Positions 26,966-36,055 of a DNA stretch of 64,000 nucleotides are shown one piece after another. Each line of letters opens with the position of its first letter. The stretch's first letter is position 1. Source of the DNA: Actinomycetota bacterium (GTDB taxonomy: Bacteria > Actinomycetota > Actinomycetes > Mycobacteriales > Mycobacteriaceae); the NCBI GenBank assembly GCA_018268465.1, contig JAFDWN010000008.1:62001-126000 (forward strand), written 5' to 3'. The notes below the pieces were generated by a model. The model was not told the DNA's origin. It did no database searches and saw only the letters and a list, made by a program, of their open reading frames with translations. The position numbers were made by a program, and so were the translations under genes.

Positions 26966-27268
26966 ATGCTCGCCGACACCGCAGCCATCCGCGTCCACGG
27001 CATCCACCACCGCGCGGCGGCAGCCGATCTGTCCGCGGCCGCCGCCGGATTCGCATCGGTGCCGCGGCCCGCCTGCGCGGAGGCGTTCGGGCCCGTCGCC
27101 GCCCGCTATCTGGCGGCGCTGGCCCGCGCCGCGGCAGGCGGATCGCGGGCGGCGGCGCAGCTGGCCGAAGATCTCACCGCCGCAGCCGCCACCGCCGTCT
27201 CCTCGGCCCGTGACTACGACGCCGCCGAACGCCGGGCCGGCGCGTTGTTCGGCGCCTCCGGGGTGTAG
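26966..27268 (+). CDS. EspC-like protein with YxxxE motif (putative type VII substrate)
   Basis: Ala-rich, helical protein of 100 residues with no signal peptide. The C-terminus carries Tyr84-Asp-Ala-Ala-Glu88, a YxxxD/E general secretion motif of ESX substrates, in a helix as in EspC and related ESX-associated proteins. Two helices around residues 5-30 and 42-95 could form the hairpin fold. It is the first of four tightly packed genes (3-base gap to the next). Function unknown; the type VII assignment is inference from the motif, fold prediction by eye and neighbour content. Confidence 0.6.
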   Translation: MLADTAAIRVHGIHHRAAAADLSAAAAGFASVPRPACAEAFGPVAARYLAALARAAAGGSRAAAQLAEDLTAAAATAVSSARDYDAAERRAGALFGASGV

Positions 27269-27271
27269 CCG

Positions 27272-28393
27272 GTGCCCACCGCGCTGACGACGGCGCTTGC
27301 CGCTCCCCTGCGCGAGCTGCTGGCCATGGTGGGGCCGGGCTGGTCCGCCGACCGCACCGCAGAACCCGGCGCCGTCCTCGCCGGTGTGCGCGACGCGCTC
27401 ACCTCGGCCGCCGCGGCGGGCACCCGCGCCTGGAATGCCACCGGCGCGCACTGGCACGGCGCGGGCGCCGACGCGGCGGCACGCTTCAGCGCCGCGACCA
27501 CCGACGCCATCGACGGGCTGGCCGTCGAGGCCGACCGGCTCGCCGCAGGCGCCGACGAGGCCGGTGGAGCCGTCGCACGGGCGAACGCCCGGCTGCGCGC
27601 GATCGTCGAGGATTTCGAACGGCGCGCGGAGGCCGTCGAGGCGGATCTGGACGCGCCCGGCGCGGCCGAACGCCTGCTGGCCGACGCGCGGACCGCCCTG
27701 ACCGAGGCGATCGCCGTGCTGGACGAGCTGACCTCCGAGCTGGACCGCCACGCCGCGTCGGCCACGGCGGCGACCCCTCCGGCCCGCGCTGCCGATCCTC
27801 CCGGCGCACCGGCAGCCGGTGGCGGCGGAGCCTTCCCCTCGGGTGGGCTGCCCGGCCTGGGGACCATGCCCGGGCCGGGTGCGCTGCCGGCGACGGGCGC
27901 GTTGCCCGCGCTGGCGGGTCTGGCGCGCCGCGACGCCGGATCCCCCTCCGCTCGGGGCGCACCCGGGGCGACACCGGGTGACCCGCGGCAATTCGGTGAC
28001 GGCGAGGCCGTGCGGCTGCCCGACGGCACCACCGTCAGCGCACCGAACGCGGTGGCGGCGAGCGCCGTGCGCCACGCACTGACCCAACTCGGCGTGCCCT
28101 ACGACTGGGGCGGCACCACCCCCGGCGTCGGCCTGGACTGCAGCGGACTCACCCAGTGGGCGTACGGAGAAGCGGGACTGAGCATTCCCCGGCTGGCCCA
28201 GGAGCAGGACGTCGGCGCCGCAGTCGGTCCGGGCGGCCTGCGGCCAGGTGACCTCGCGGTCTGGGACGGCCATGTCGCGATGGTGGTGGGTGACGGCACG
28301 ATGATCGAGGCGGGTGATCCGGTGCAGCTGTCGCCGGTCCGCACCACCAACGCGGGACAGGGATTCCATGGCTTCTTTCGTCCCACCGCCTGA
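27272..28393 (+). CDS. WxG-motif protein with NlpC/P60 peptidase domain
   Basis: Protein of 373 residues in three parts: an Ala-rich helical N-domain with a WHG motif at 61-63 between two helices, as in WXG100/PPE-like type VII proteins; a Pro/Gly/Ala linker at about 168-240; and a C-terminal NlpC/P60 (C40) domain. The catalytic set is Cys290 (GLDCSGL), His334 (GHVAMV) and Glu346; the 12-residue His-Glu spacing equals that of RipA. It probably cleaves peptidoglycan stem peptides. No Sec signal is present, so export with its EspC-like neighbour through an ESX system is a plausible idea. GTG start at 27272. Confidence 0.8.
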   Translation: MPTALTTALAAPLRELLAMVGPGWSADRTAEPGAVLAGVRDALTSAAAAGTRAWNATGAHWHGAGADAAARFSAATTDAIDGLAVEADRLAAGADEAGGAVARANARLRAIVEDFERRAEAVEADLDAPGAAERLLADARTALTEAIAVLDELTSELDRHAASATAATPPARAADPPGAPAAGGGGAFPSGGLPGLGTMPGPGALPATGALPALAGLARRDAGSPSARGAPGATPGDPRQFGDGEAVRLPDGTTVSAPNAVAASAVRHALTQLGVPYDWGGTTPGVGLDCSGLTQWAYGEAGLSIPRLAQEQDVGAAVGPGGLRPGDLAVWDGHVAMVVGDGTMIEAGDPVQLSPVRTTNAGQGFHGFFRPTA

Positions 28394-28547
28394 TGCGGTG
28401 CGGCTGGTCAATGCGGCACACACGTTGACGGTGTGGATGTCGCCGGCCGGCTGCCCGCTGCACGTGTCGGTGGCGCCGTCGCTGTTGCGCCGCGGCGGCG
28501 CGGCGGTGGCCGGCGAGGTGCTGCGGCTGTGTGAGCCGACGCGGTGA
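28368..28547 (+). CDS. Small hypothetical protein in the T7SS-like cassette
   Basis: Reading frame of 59 residues beginning MASFVPPPDA. Not recognised. It overlaps the end of the NlpC/P60 gene by 26 bases and the next gene by four (GTGA), and GGACAGGG stands at a good distance before its ATG. Tight packing argues that it is real. One central Cys and no membrane segment are seen. Confidence 0.6.
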   Translation: MASFVPPPDAVRLVNAAHTLTVWMSPAGCPLHVSVAPSLLRRGGAAVAGEVLRLCEPTR

Positions 28548-28867
28548 GCGGTGACGCCTGGATCGCCGGCGAGCGCCGCTTCGAGGACACGATGCACCGC
28601 GTGCGCGGATGCGCCGCGGCGATCGACCGTGCCACCGAGGAGCTGGCCGTCCTGCGCGGGCGGGCCCGGTCGCGGTGCGGGACCGCCGCGGCCGAGGCCG
28701 ACGGGCGCGGGCGGCTGGTGTCGCTGCGGCTGGCCGACACCGTCACCCGGCTGCGGGGTGACGAGGTGGGTGAGCTGATCGTCGCGACGGCCGGCGCGGC
28801 CCGGGTCGACGCGCTGCGCCGCCGCCAGGAGGTGATCGCCGAACTGGTCGCCGAATTGGCTCGTTAG
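28544..28867 (+). CDS. YbaB/EbfC-like protein
   Basis: Helical protein of 107 residues with the YbaB pattern: an N-terminal amphipathic helix, a central GRGRLVSLRL strand, then LIVATAGAARVDALRRRQEVI. YbaB-like proteins occur inside ESX loci (for example EspL), and this one closes a cassette with an EspC-like and a WxG/NlpC protein. It may be a chaperone or nucleoid-binding protein; role not known. GTG start overlaps the preceding stop. Confidence 0.6.
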   Translation: MSGDAWIAGERRFEDTMHRVRGCAAAIDRATEELAVLRGRARSRCGTAAAEADGRGRLVSLRLADTVTRLRGDEVGELIVATAGAARVDALRRRQEVIAELVAELAR

Positions 28868-28877
28868 GCTGTGCCGC

Positions 28878-30167
28878 ATGGCTGCTGACATCGTGCCGGT
28901 CCGGCTCGGACTCACCAAGGGCGACCTGTACACCCTGTGGGCCCCACGCTGGCGTGACGCCGGCGACGAGTGGGAGGCGTTCCTGGGCAAGGATGAGGAT
29001 CTCTACGCCTTCGAGTCCGTCGCCGATCTCGTCGCGTTCGTCCGCACGGACACCGACAACGACCTGGTCGACCATCCGGCGTGGGAGAAGCTGACGGAGG
29101 CATCGGCTCATGCCTTCGACCCCGACGACGAGCGGCTCTACGACGTCGTCGGGGTCCCCGAGACGGTGGCGGAGAAGCCCACCGAGGAGTCGGTGACGTC
29201 GTTGCACCGCACGCTGGCCATCGTGTCGGCGATCGGGTCGGTGTGCGAGCTGCCCGCGGTGTCCAAATTCTTCAACGGGAACCCCATGCTGGGCTCGCTG
29301 GGCGCGGGCGCCGAGTCGTTCGGCGGCCGGGCGGGACGCAAACGCTGGGCCGAGATCGAGGCCGTGATCGGCCGGGGCTGGGACAACGTGGTCGACGCGA
29401 TCGACGAGATCGTCAGCGTGCCGGAGGTCGACGACAGAGTGTCCGAGAAGGCCGCCGCAGAGCTGGCCGAACCCGCACCCGAACCCGAGACGGCCGATGT
29501 CGACGCCGAGGACGCCGAGGAGAGCGCGCAGGAATCGGCCGACGACGAAGGGGCGGCCGCCGCGGTCGGGGAATCCGACGACCTCACCGGTCATGCCGGC
29601 GGGGTCGTGCTGGGCAGCGACGATGACTTCTGGTTGAAGGTCGGTATCGATCCGGTGCGGATGATGACCAGCGGGGGCACCTTCTACACGCTGCGGTGCT
29701 ACCTCGACGACGTGCCGGTGTTCCTGGGCCGCAACGGCCGGATCAGCGTCTTCACCTCCGAGCGCGCACTGGCGCGTTACCTTGCCGACGAACACGACCA
29801 CGACCTCTCCGATCTGGCGACCTACGACGACATCCGCACCGCGGCCACCGACGGGTCACTACGTGTCGAGGTCGGCGACGAGAACGTCTACGTGCTCAGC
29901 GGTATCGCCGACGACATCGCCGATGGCCCCGATGCCGTGGACCGCGACCAGCTGGAATTGGCCGTGGAGTTGCTCAGGGATGTCAGCGACTATGCCGAGG
30001 ACACCACCGTCGCCGAGACGCTGGACACCGACGAGACGCTCGGCGGGTTTGTTGGCCACGTGCTCGACCCGCACAAGGTGCCCGCGCCCAGCGCCCCCTA
30101 CGCCGAGGCGGTGGCGCAGTGGGAGGCGCTGGAGTCGTTCGTGGAATCCCGGCTGCGCCAGGAGTAG
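28878..30167 (+). CDS. Conserved hypothetical protein with a duplicated domain (Rv3311-like)
   Basis: Acidic soluble protein of 429 residues, corresponding by position and length to Rv3311; function unknown. It has two related halves: DLYTLWAPRWRDAGDEWEAFLGKDEDLYAFESVADLVAFVR-like in the first (about residues 15-60) and TFYTLRCYLDDVPVFLG...VFTSERALARYLA in the second (about 270-305), separated by an Asp/Glu/Ala-rich linker around 195-235. The pattern suggests a domain duplication. It begins ten bases after the YbaB-like gene and may be read through from that cassette. Confidence 0.8.
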   Translation: MAADIVPVRLGLTKGDLYTLWAPRWRDAGDEWEAFLGKDEDLYAFESVADLVAFVRTDTDNDLVDHPAWEKLTEASAHAFDPDDERLYDVVGVPETVAEKPTEESVTSLHRTLAIVSAIGSVCELPAVSKFFNGNPMLGSLGAGAESFGGRAGRKRWAEIEAVIGRGWDNVVDAIDEIVSVPEVDDRVSEKAAAELAEPAPEPETADVDAEDAEESAQESADDEGAAAAVGESDDLTGHAGGVVLGSDDDFWLKVGIDPVRMMTSGGTFYTLRCYLDDVPVFLGRNGRISVFTSERALARYLADEHDHDLSDLATYDDIRTAATDGSLRVEVGDENVYVLSGIADDIADGPDAVDRDQLELAVELLRDVSDYAEDTTVAETLDTDETLGGFVGHVLDPHKVPAPSAPYAEAVAQWEALESFVESRLRQE

Positions 30168-30183
30168 CCGCGCGGGGCCCCGG

Positions 30184-31269
30184 TCAGCCGATGAGCACGG
30201 CGAACCGGGGTTTGATCACCTCGTCGATGAGCGTCAGTCGCTGGTCGAACGGGATGAATGCCGATTTCATCGCGTTGATCGTGAATCGCTCCAGGTCGCT
30301 CCAGCCGTAGCCGAACGCCTCGACCAGGCGCAGCATCTCCTGGCTCATGGTGGTGTCGCTCATGAGCCGGTTGTCGGTGTTGACGGTGACGCGGAACCGC
30401 AACCGCGCGAGCAGGTCGAACGGATGCTCGGCGATACTGTGCACCGCCCCGGTCTGCACGTTGGAGGTCGGGCACATCTCCAGCGGGATGCGTTTGTCGC
30501 GCACGATGCCCGCCACCCTGCCGAGGCGGTAGGTGTCGTCCGGCTGGTGCGCGATGTCGTCGACGATGCGCACTCCGTGGCCGAGCCGATCCGCACCGCA
30601 GAACGCGATCGCCTCGTGGATGGACGGCAGACCGAAGGCCTCGCCCGCGTGGATCGTGAACCGCCCGTTGTTGTTTCGCATGTATTCGAAGGCGTCCAGA
30701 TGCCGGGTGGGCGGATACCCGGCTTCGGCGCCTGCGATGTCGAAGCCCACCACACCCTTGTCGCGGAACCGGATCGCCAGTTCGGCGATCTCCCGGGACC
30801 GTGCCGCGTGGCGCATCGCGGTGACCAGGCACCGCACCACGATCGTGCGGCCCTCCGCGGCGGCGGCTTTCTCGCCGTCGGCGAAGCCGGCGAGCACCGC
30901 GTCGGTGACCGCGTCGAGCGACAGGCCGCCGTCGATGTGAAGTTCGGGGGCGAACCGGATCTCGGCGTAGACGACGTTGTCCGCGGCGAGGTCCTCGACG
31001 CACTCGTAGGCCACCCGGTGCAGGGCCTCGGGGGTCTGCATCACCCCGACGGTGTGCGCGAAGGGTTCGAGGTAACGCTCCAGGGATCCGCTGTGCGCGG
31101 CGGTGCGGAACCAGACCGCCAGCGCGTCGACGTCGTCGGCGGGCAGATCGGCGTAGCCGTAGGTGTCGGCGAGTTCGAGCACGGTGGCGGGCCTCAGGCC
31201 GCCGTCGAGGTGATCGTGCAGCAATGCCTTGGGGGCGTGGGTGATCGAGTCGAGCGTCAGTGCCGTCAT
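30184..31269 (-). CDS. add: Adenosine deaminase
   Basis: Zinc enzyme deaminating (deoxy)adenosine to (deoxy)inosine; 361 residues, ortholog of Rv3313c. Metal ligands HDHLDGG near residue 18 and the catalytic HAGEAFG are present, followed by LGHGVRI and the TDNRLM segment with the last Asp ligand. The ATG overlaps the deoA stop by four bases, giving an operon cdd-deoA-add in which all junctions overlap. Confidence 0.94.
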   Translation of the reverse strand: MTALTLDSITHAPKALLHDHLDGGLRPATVLELADTYGYADLPADDVDALAVWFRTAAHSGSLERYLEPFAHTVGVMQTPEALHRVAYECVEDLAADNVVYAEIRFAPELHIDGGLSLDAVTDAVLAGFADGEKAAAAEGRTIVVRCLVTAMRHAARSREIAELAIRFRDKGVVGFDIAGAEAGYPPTRHLDAFEYMRNNNGRFTIHAGEAFGLPSIHEAIAFCGADRLGHGVRIVDDIAHQPDDTYRLGRVAGIVRDKRIPLEMCPTSNVQTGAVHSIAEHPFDLLARLRFRVTVNTDNRLMSDTTMSQEMLRLVEAFGYGWSDLERFTINAMKSAFIPFDQRLTLIDEVIKPRFAVLIG

Positions 31270-32651
31270 GGGGTGATCCGATCGATGATGAGGGGAACTG
31301 GCGGCGGGCAGGTGTCGACGACGCTCCAGCCGCCGTCGAGTTCGGCGATGGCGGCCTCGAAGCGCTCCGGCGTGTCGGTGTAGAGGGTGAACAGTGCCTC
31401 GCCGGCGGCGACGGGTTCACCGCGACGGCGATGGATCCGGACGCCGGCTCCGGCCTGCACCCGTTCCCCGGGCAACGAACGTCCCGCGCCGAGCCGCCAC
31501 ACCGTCAGTCCCACTGCCATCGCGTCGATGTCGCCCATCGTGCCACCGTGCGGCGCCGTGATGGTCTCGGTGTGCGCACCGATCGGTAACGCATCGGCGG
31601 ACAGCGCGGAGACGTCGCCGCCCTGCGCGGCGACCAGGGCACGGAATCGGTCCATCGCCGATCCGTCGCGCAGGGTGTCGGCGGGGTCTGTGCCGTCGAC
31701 GCCGGCGGCTTCGAGCATCTCGCGGGCGAGCGCCAGCGTCAGTTCGACGACGTCGGAAGGGCCGCCGCCGGCGAGGACCTCCAGCGATTCGACGACCTCG
31801 ACGGCATTGCCGGCCGTCCGCCCCAGCGGTGTGGACATGTCGGTCAGCAGTGCCCTGACGATCAGGCCGTGGTCGGTGCCGATGTCGACCATGGTGCGGG
31901 CGAGTTCACGCGCTTCGGCCTCGGTCTTCAGGAAGGCTCCCGAGCCCACCTTGGTGTCGAGGATCAGGGCACGGGTGCCTTCGGCGATCTTCTTGCTCAT
32001 CACCGAGCTCGCGATCAGTGGCAACGATTCGGTGGTGGCGGTGACGTCGCGCAGCGCGTAGATCTTGCGGTCGGCGGGGGCGAGATCCCCGGCGGCGAAG
32101 ATGGCGGCGCCGATGCCGGAAAGCTGTTGACGGATCTGATCTTTGGACAGTTCGGCGGAGAAGCCGGGGATCGATTCCAGTTTGTCGAGGGTGCCGCCGG
32201 TGTGCCCGAGACCGCGACCGGCGGCCTGCGGCACGGCTGCACCGCAGGCCATCACGACGGGAACCAGCGGGATGGTGATCTTGTCGCCCACCCCGCCGGT
32301 GGAGTGTTTGTCGACCAGCGCCAGCGGTGTGCCGCCGCGCCGCAGCTCCGAGAAGTCCAGACGCACCCCCGAGTCGACCATCGCCGCGGTCCAGCGGGCG
32401 ATCTCGGGCGTCGTCATCCCGCGCAGGAAGATCGCCATGAGCAGTGCCGACATCTGTTCGTCGGCGATGCGGCCGTGGGTATAGGCGTCGATCACCCAGT
32501 CGATCTCGGCGTCGGAGAGGATGTGGCCGTCACGTTTGGCCCGGATGACCGTCGGAGCGTCGAGACGCGACATGGGGTTGGGCGCGTCGAGACGCGACAT
32601 GGGGTTGGGCGCGTCGAGACGCGACATGGGGTTGGGCGCGTCGGCGGTCAC
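31266..32651 (-). CDS. deoA: Thymidine phosphorylase with triplicated N-terminal repeat
   Basis: Phosphorolysis of thymidine and deoxyuridine; 461 residues against about 427 in M. tuberculosis. The signature [12 protein letters not shown] and the KxS phosphate region (KVGSGAF) are intact. The extra length is at the N-terminus, where NPMSRLDAP is repeated three times in tandem before TVIRAKRDG; the corresponding DNA is a perfect 27-base tandem triplet (32557-32637). The GTG at 32651 overlaps the cdd stop (GTGA). Each repeat also offers an in-frame ATG (MSRLDAP), so shorter products are possible. Confidence 0.92.
   Translation of the reverse strand: MTADAPNPMSRLDAPNPMSRLDAPNPMSRLDAPTVIRAKRDGHILSDAEIDWVIDAYTHGRIADEQMSALLMAIFLRGMTTPEIARWTAAMVDSGVRLDFSELRRGGTPLALVDKHSTGGVGDKITIPLVPVVMACGAAVPQAAGRGLGHTGGTLDKLESIPGFSAELSKDQIRQQLSGIGAAIFAAGDLAPADRKIYALRDVTATTESLPLIASSVMSKKIAEGTRALILDTKVGSGAFLKTEAEARELARTMVDIGTDHGLIVRALLTDMSTPLGRTAGNAVEVVESLEVLAGGGPSDVVELTLALAREMLEAAGVDGTDPADTLRDGSAMDRFRALVAAQGGDVSALSADALPIGAHTETITAPHGGTMGDIDAMAVGLTVWRLGAGRSLPGERVQAGAGVRIHRRRGEPVAAGEALFTLYTDTPERFEAAIAELDGGWSVVDTCPPPVPLIIDRITP
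32557..32637. repeat. Three perfect 27-bp tandem repeats inside deoA
   Basis: Copies at 32557-32583, 32584-32610 and 32611-32637 are identical. Each contains the short palindrome GCGTC-GA-GACGC and encodes the nonapeptide NPMSRLDAP. Perfect identity of all three implies recent amplification. Confidence 0.95.
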
Positions 32652-33070
32652 GGTGTCTCCTCGGCCGCGGCGCGCACCCTGGCCAGGTCGTCGGGGCCGA
32701 ACGCGTCGGGAAGCAGCGCACCCAGCGGGGTGGGTCCCGCGGGGTGGTCGATGAGCATGTGCGGGCCGCCGTGTTCGAGCAGCACCTGCCGGCAGCGCCC
32801 GCAGGGCATCAGCAACGCCCCGGAGGCGTCCACACACGACAGGGCGACGAGCCGTCCGCCACCGCCGGAATGCAGTGCGCAGACCACAGCGCACTCGGCA
32901 CAGAGACCCAGGCCATATGAGACATTCTCCACATTGCATCCGGCCACCATTCGGTGATCGTCGACCAGCGCCGCCGCGCCGACGGGAAATCCCGAATATG
33001 GCGCGTAGGCATTCTCTGAAGCCTCGATTGCCTTGTGGCGCAACATTTTCCAATCAATATCGCGTTCCAT
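32648..33070 (-). CDS. cdd: Cytidine deaminase
   Basis: Zinc enzyme deaminating cytidine and deoxycytidine to uridine; 140 residues, homotetrameric class. The catalytic CAEC (in LGLCAECAVV) and the metal pair PCGRCRQVL are present, and the N-terminal PYSGFPVGAA motif binds substrate. First gene of the cdd-deoA-add operon; it overlaps deoA by four bases. ATG at 33070; divergent from sdhC. Confidence 0.94.
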   Translation of the reverse strand: MERDIDWKMLRHKAIEASENAYAPYSGFPVGAAALVDDHRMVAGCNVENVSYGLGLCAECAVVCALHSGGGGRLVALSCVDASGALLMPCGRCRQVLLEHGGPHMLIDHPAGPTPLGALLPDAFGPDDLARVRAAAEETP

Positions 33071-33135
33071 GTCATTCCCGCCGTGCCGATTCTGAATGCA
33101 TTCCGAAACCCCCGTTCGATGACCCCACTCGTCAG

Positions 33136-33154
33136 ATAGGTAACCCTAAGTTCA
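33136..33154. promoter_or_regulatory. IdeR-box-like sequence between cdd and sdhC
   Basis: The 19 bases ATAGGTAACCCTAAGTTCA agree with about 14 positions of the mycobacterial IdeR box, with the mismatches mainly in the right half. The 244-base divergent region holds no gene. Whether iron controls sdh or cdd here is unknown. Confidence 0.3.
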
Positions 33155-33314
33155 TTGCGGAAATAGGTGCAGACGGCTACACCGTAATTCGTTCGGCTGT
33201 AGAAATGGGTTTAGAGTCGCCCCGAGGTGTGGGGCAGCGATCCCGGCCAAGCCGAAAGTGCGAGGTCGGCCGGGGTCCACGCCCCAAACGTCCACCGATG
33301 GCGTTGGAGGCCTA

Positions 33315-33749
33315 ATGAGTACGCAGACATCCAGTCTGACATCCGGCGGCAAGGACGCACCGCGCTCCGGTCCGGCGCGCCGGCGGACCCTGTACCGCGG
33401 CGATCCCGGCATGTGGTCGTGGGTGCTCCACCGGATCACCGGCGCGACGATCTTCTTCTTCCTCTTCGTCCATGTCCTCGACACCGCCCTGGTCCGGGTC
33501 AGCCCGCAGGCCTACAACGAGGTCATCGAGACGTACAAGACGCCGATCGTCGGACTGATGGAGGTCGGCCTGGTGGCGGCGGTGCTGTATCACGCACTCA
33601 ACGGAATTCGGGTGATCCTCATCGATTTCTGGCAACACGGCCCACGCCATCAACGGCTCATGTTGTGGATCACGGTCGGCATCTGGCTCGTCGTCATGAT
33701 CCCCGCCGTCGGCGTGCTGGCCATGCACATGGCGGAGCGATTCCTGTGA
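33315..33749 (+). CDS. sdhC: Succinate dehydrogenase cytochrome b556 subunit
   Basis: Membrane anchor of succinate:menaquinone oxidoreductase, 144 residues with three membrane helices. LHRITGATIFFF is the SdhC signature, and HALNGIR carries the haem ligand region. The start is ATG 33315; a N-terminal tail of about 45 residues precedes the first helix. It overlaps sdhD by four bases (GTGA). The gene set matches the Sdh2 operon Rv3316-Rv3319. Confidence 0.92.
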   Translation: MSTQTSSLTSGGKDAPRSGPARRRTLYRGDPGMWSWVLHRITGATIFFFLFVHVLDTALVRVSPQAYNEVIETYKTPIVGLMEVGLVAAVLYHALNGIRVILIDFWQHGPRHQRLMLWITVGIWLVVMIPAVGVLAMHMAERFL

Positions 33750-34249
33750 CCCAAGCGGCCAGCCCGGCGTCCGGCCGGCAAGAGAACCCGTACGACCACA
33801 TCAGCGACCGCGGCGGCCCGGCCCCCGTGATGCAGCGCAGCCACGACCGGCCCGCAAGCCTGGACAATCCCCGCGCACCGCGACGGGCGGGCGGGATGCC
33901 CAACTTCGAGAAGTACGCGTGGCTGTTCATGCGGTTCTCCGGGATCGTGCTCGTGTTCCTGGCGCTGGGACACCTGTTCATCATGTTGATGTGGCAGAAC
34001 GGGGTGTACCGGATCGACTTCAACTACGTTGCCGAGCGCTGGTCCTCACCGTTCTGGCAGACGTGGGACCTGCTGCTGTTGTGGCTGGCACAGCTGCACG
34101 GCGGCAACGGGATGCGCACGATCATCGCGGATTACGCCCGTAAGGACTCGACCAGATTCTGGCTGAACACCCTGCTCGCCCTGTCGATCGTGTTCACGCT
34201 CGTCTTGGGGACGTACGTGCTGGTGACGTTCGACGCGAACATTTCTTGA
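33746..34249 (+). CDS. sdhD: Succinate dehydrogenase membrane anchor subunit
   Basis: Second membrane anchor, 167 residues, three helices after a polar N-terminal region of about 55 residues. LFMRFSGIVLVFLALGHLF begins the first helix, and AQLHGGNGMRTIIADY is the conserved loop near the quinone site. GTG start at 33746, inside GTGA with the sdhC stop. Confidence 0.9.
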   Translation: MTQAASPASGRQENPYDHISDRGGPAPVMQRSHDRPASLDNPRAPRRAGGMPNFEKYAWLFMRFSGIVLVFLALGHLFIMLMWQNGVYRIDFNYVAERWSSPFWQTWDLLLLWLAQLHGGNGMRTIIADYARKDSTRFWLNTLLALSIVFTLVLGTYVLVTFDANIS

Positions 34250-34265
34250 CCCAGGAGACAGGACG

Positions 34266-36020
34266 ATGATTCAGGAACACCGCTACGACGTCGTCATCGT
34301 CGGTGCCGGCGGCGCCGGAATGCGCGCCGCCGTGGAAGCAGGCCCCCGGGCCCGCACCGCCGTGCTGACCAAGCTGTACCCGACGCGCAGCCACACCGGC
34401 GCGGCACAGGGCGGGATGTGCGCCGCCCTGGCCAACGTCGAAGAGGACAACTGGGAGTGGCACACCTTCGACACCGTCAAGGGCGGCGACTATCTCGCCG
34501 ACCAGGACGCCGTCGAGATCATGTGCAAGGAGGCCATCGACGCGGTCCTCGACCTCGAGAAGATGGGGATGCCGTTCAACCGCACCCCCGAGGGCCGCAT
34601 CGACCAGCGCCGTTTCGGCGGCCACACGCGCGACCACGGCAAGGCGCCCGTGCGCCGCGCCTGTTACGCAGCCGACCGCACCGGCCACATGATCCTGCAG
34701 ACGCTGTACCAGAACTGCGTCAAACACGACGTCGAGTTCTTCAACGAGTTCTATGCCCTGGACCTGGTTCTCTCCGAAACCCCGGGCGGTCCGGTGGCCA
34801 CCGGCATCGTCGCCTACGAGTTGGCGACAGGAGATATCCACGTCTTCCACGCCAAGGCGATTGTCTTCGCCACCGGCGGGTCGGGCCGGATGTACAAGAC
34901 CACCTCCAACGCGCACACGCTCACCGGCGACGGGCTCGGCATCGTGTTCCGCAAGGGACTTCCCTTGGAGGACATGGAGTTCCACCAGTTCCACCCGACC
35001 GGCCTGGCCGGTCTGGGCATCCTGATCTCCGAGGCGGTGCGCGGTGAGGGCGGCCGCCTGCTCAACGCCGACGGCGAACGCTTCATGGAGCGCTACGCGC
35101 CGACGATCGTCGACCTCGCGCCGCGCGACATCGTGGCCCGGTCGATGGTGCTCGAGGTGCTGGAGGGCCGCGGCGCCGGACCCAACAAGGACTACGTCTA
35201 CATCGACGTCCGCCACCTCGGCGCAGATGTCCTCGAGGCCAAACTGCCCGACATCACCGAATTCGCACGCACGTATCTGGGTGTGGATCCGGTCAAGGAA
35301 CTCGTGCCGGTCTATCCGACGTGCCACTACGTGATGGGTGGCATCCCGACCACGGTGAACGGTCAGGTGCTGCGCGACAACACCAACATCGTCCCCGGTC
35401 TCTACGCCGCGGGCGAGTGTGCCTGTGTGTCGGTCCACGGCGCCAACCGGCTGGGCACCAACTCGCTGCTGGATATCAACGTGTTCGGCAGGCGAGCCGG
35501 CATCGCAGCGGCGAACTACGCGCTGGGGCGCGAATTCGTCGACATGCCTGACAATCCGGCCGGGATGGTCACCGAGTGGGTCGGCGAGGTCCTCTCCGAG
35601 CACGGCAACGAGCGCGTCGCCGACATCCGCGGCGCCCTGCAGCAGTCGATGGACAACAACGCCGCCGTCTTCCGCACCGAGGAGACCCTCAAGCAGGCGC
35701 TCTCCGACATTCACGGCCTCAAGGAGCGCTACTCGCGAATCACGGTGCACGACAAGGGTAAGCGCTACAACAGCGACCTGCTGGAGGCGATCGAGCTGGG
35801 CTTCCTGCTCGAGCTCGCCGAGGTCACCGTGGTCGGTGCGCTCAACCGCAAGGAATCCCGCGGCGGTCACGCCCGCGAGGACTATCCCAACCGCGACGAC
35901 ACCAACTACATGCGCCACACCATGGCATACAAACAAGGTGACCAGCTGCTCAGTGACATCCGGCTGGACTACAAGCCGGTGGTGCAGACCCGGTATCAGC
36001 CGATGGAACGGAAGTACTGA
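34266..36020 (+). CDS. sdhA: Succinate dehydrogenase flavoprotein subunit
   Basis: Catalytic flavoprotein, 584 residues, oxidising succinate to fumarate on the cytoplasmic face. The FAD site VIVGAGGAGMRAAVEA is at the N-terminus, the covalent-FAD histidine lies in SHTGAAQGG, and HGANRLGTNSLLD and the catalytic Arg region DNPAG-containing C-domain are present. It follows a CAGGAGACAGG ribosome-binding site. Second subunit of the soluble domain, sdhB, is 35 bases downstream. Confidence 0.96.
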   Translation: MIQEHRYDVVIVGAGGAGMRAAVEAGPRARTAVLTKLYPTRSHTGAAQGGMCAALANVEEDNWEWHTFDTVKGGDYLADQDAVEIMCKEAIDAVLDLEKMGMPFNRTPEGRIDQRRFGGHTRDHGKAPVRRACYAADRTGHMILQTLYQNCVKHDVEFFNEFYALDLVLSETPGGPVATGIVAYELATGDIHVFHAKAIVFATGGSGRMYKTTSNAHTLTGDGLGIVFRKGLPLEDMEFHQFHPTGLAGLGILISEAVRGEGGRLLNADGERFMERYAPTIVDLAPRDIVARSMVLEVLEGRGAGPNKDYVYIDVRHLGADVLEAKLPDITEFARTYLGVDPVKELVPVYPTCHYVMGGIPTTVNGQVLRDNTNIVPGLYAAGECACVSVHGANRLGTNSLLDINVFGRRAGIAAANYALGREFVDMPDNPAGMVTEWVGEVLSEHGNERVADIRGALQQSMDNNAAVFRTEETLKQALSDIHGLKERYSRITVHDKGKRYNSDLLEAIELGFLLELAEVTVVGALNRKESRGGHAREDYPNRDDTNYMRHTMAYKQGDQLLSDIRLDYKPVVQTRYQPMERKY

Positions 36021-36055
36021 CCCATGAGCCGGATACGCGAAGAGAGGGTGGCCCC

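Noticed and set aside
26261-28990. Long minus-strand open frame
   Set aside because: It runs antisense to the T7SS-like cassette and in another frame through upp; low-complexity Arg/Gly/Ala-rich translation, no motif.
32557-32637. Tandem repeat considered as a CRISPR or ribosome-slippage signal
   Set aside because: The units are contiguous without spacers and in frame, so it is a coding tandem duplication.
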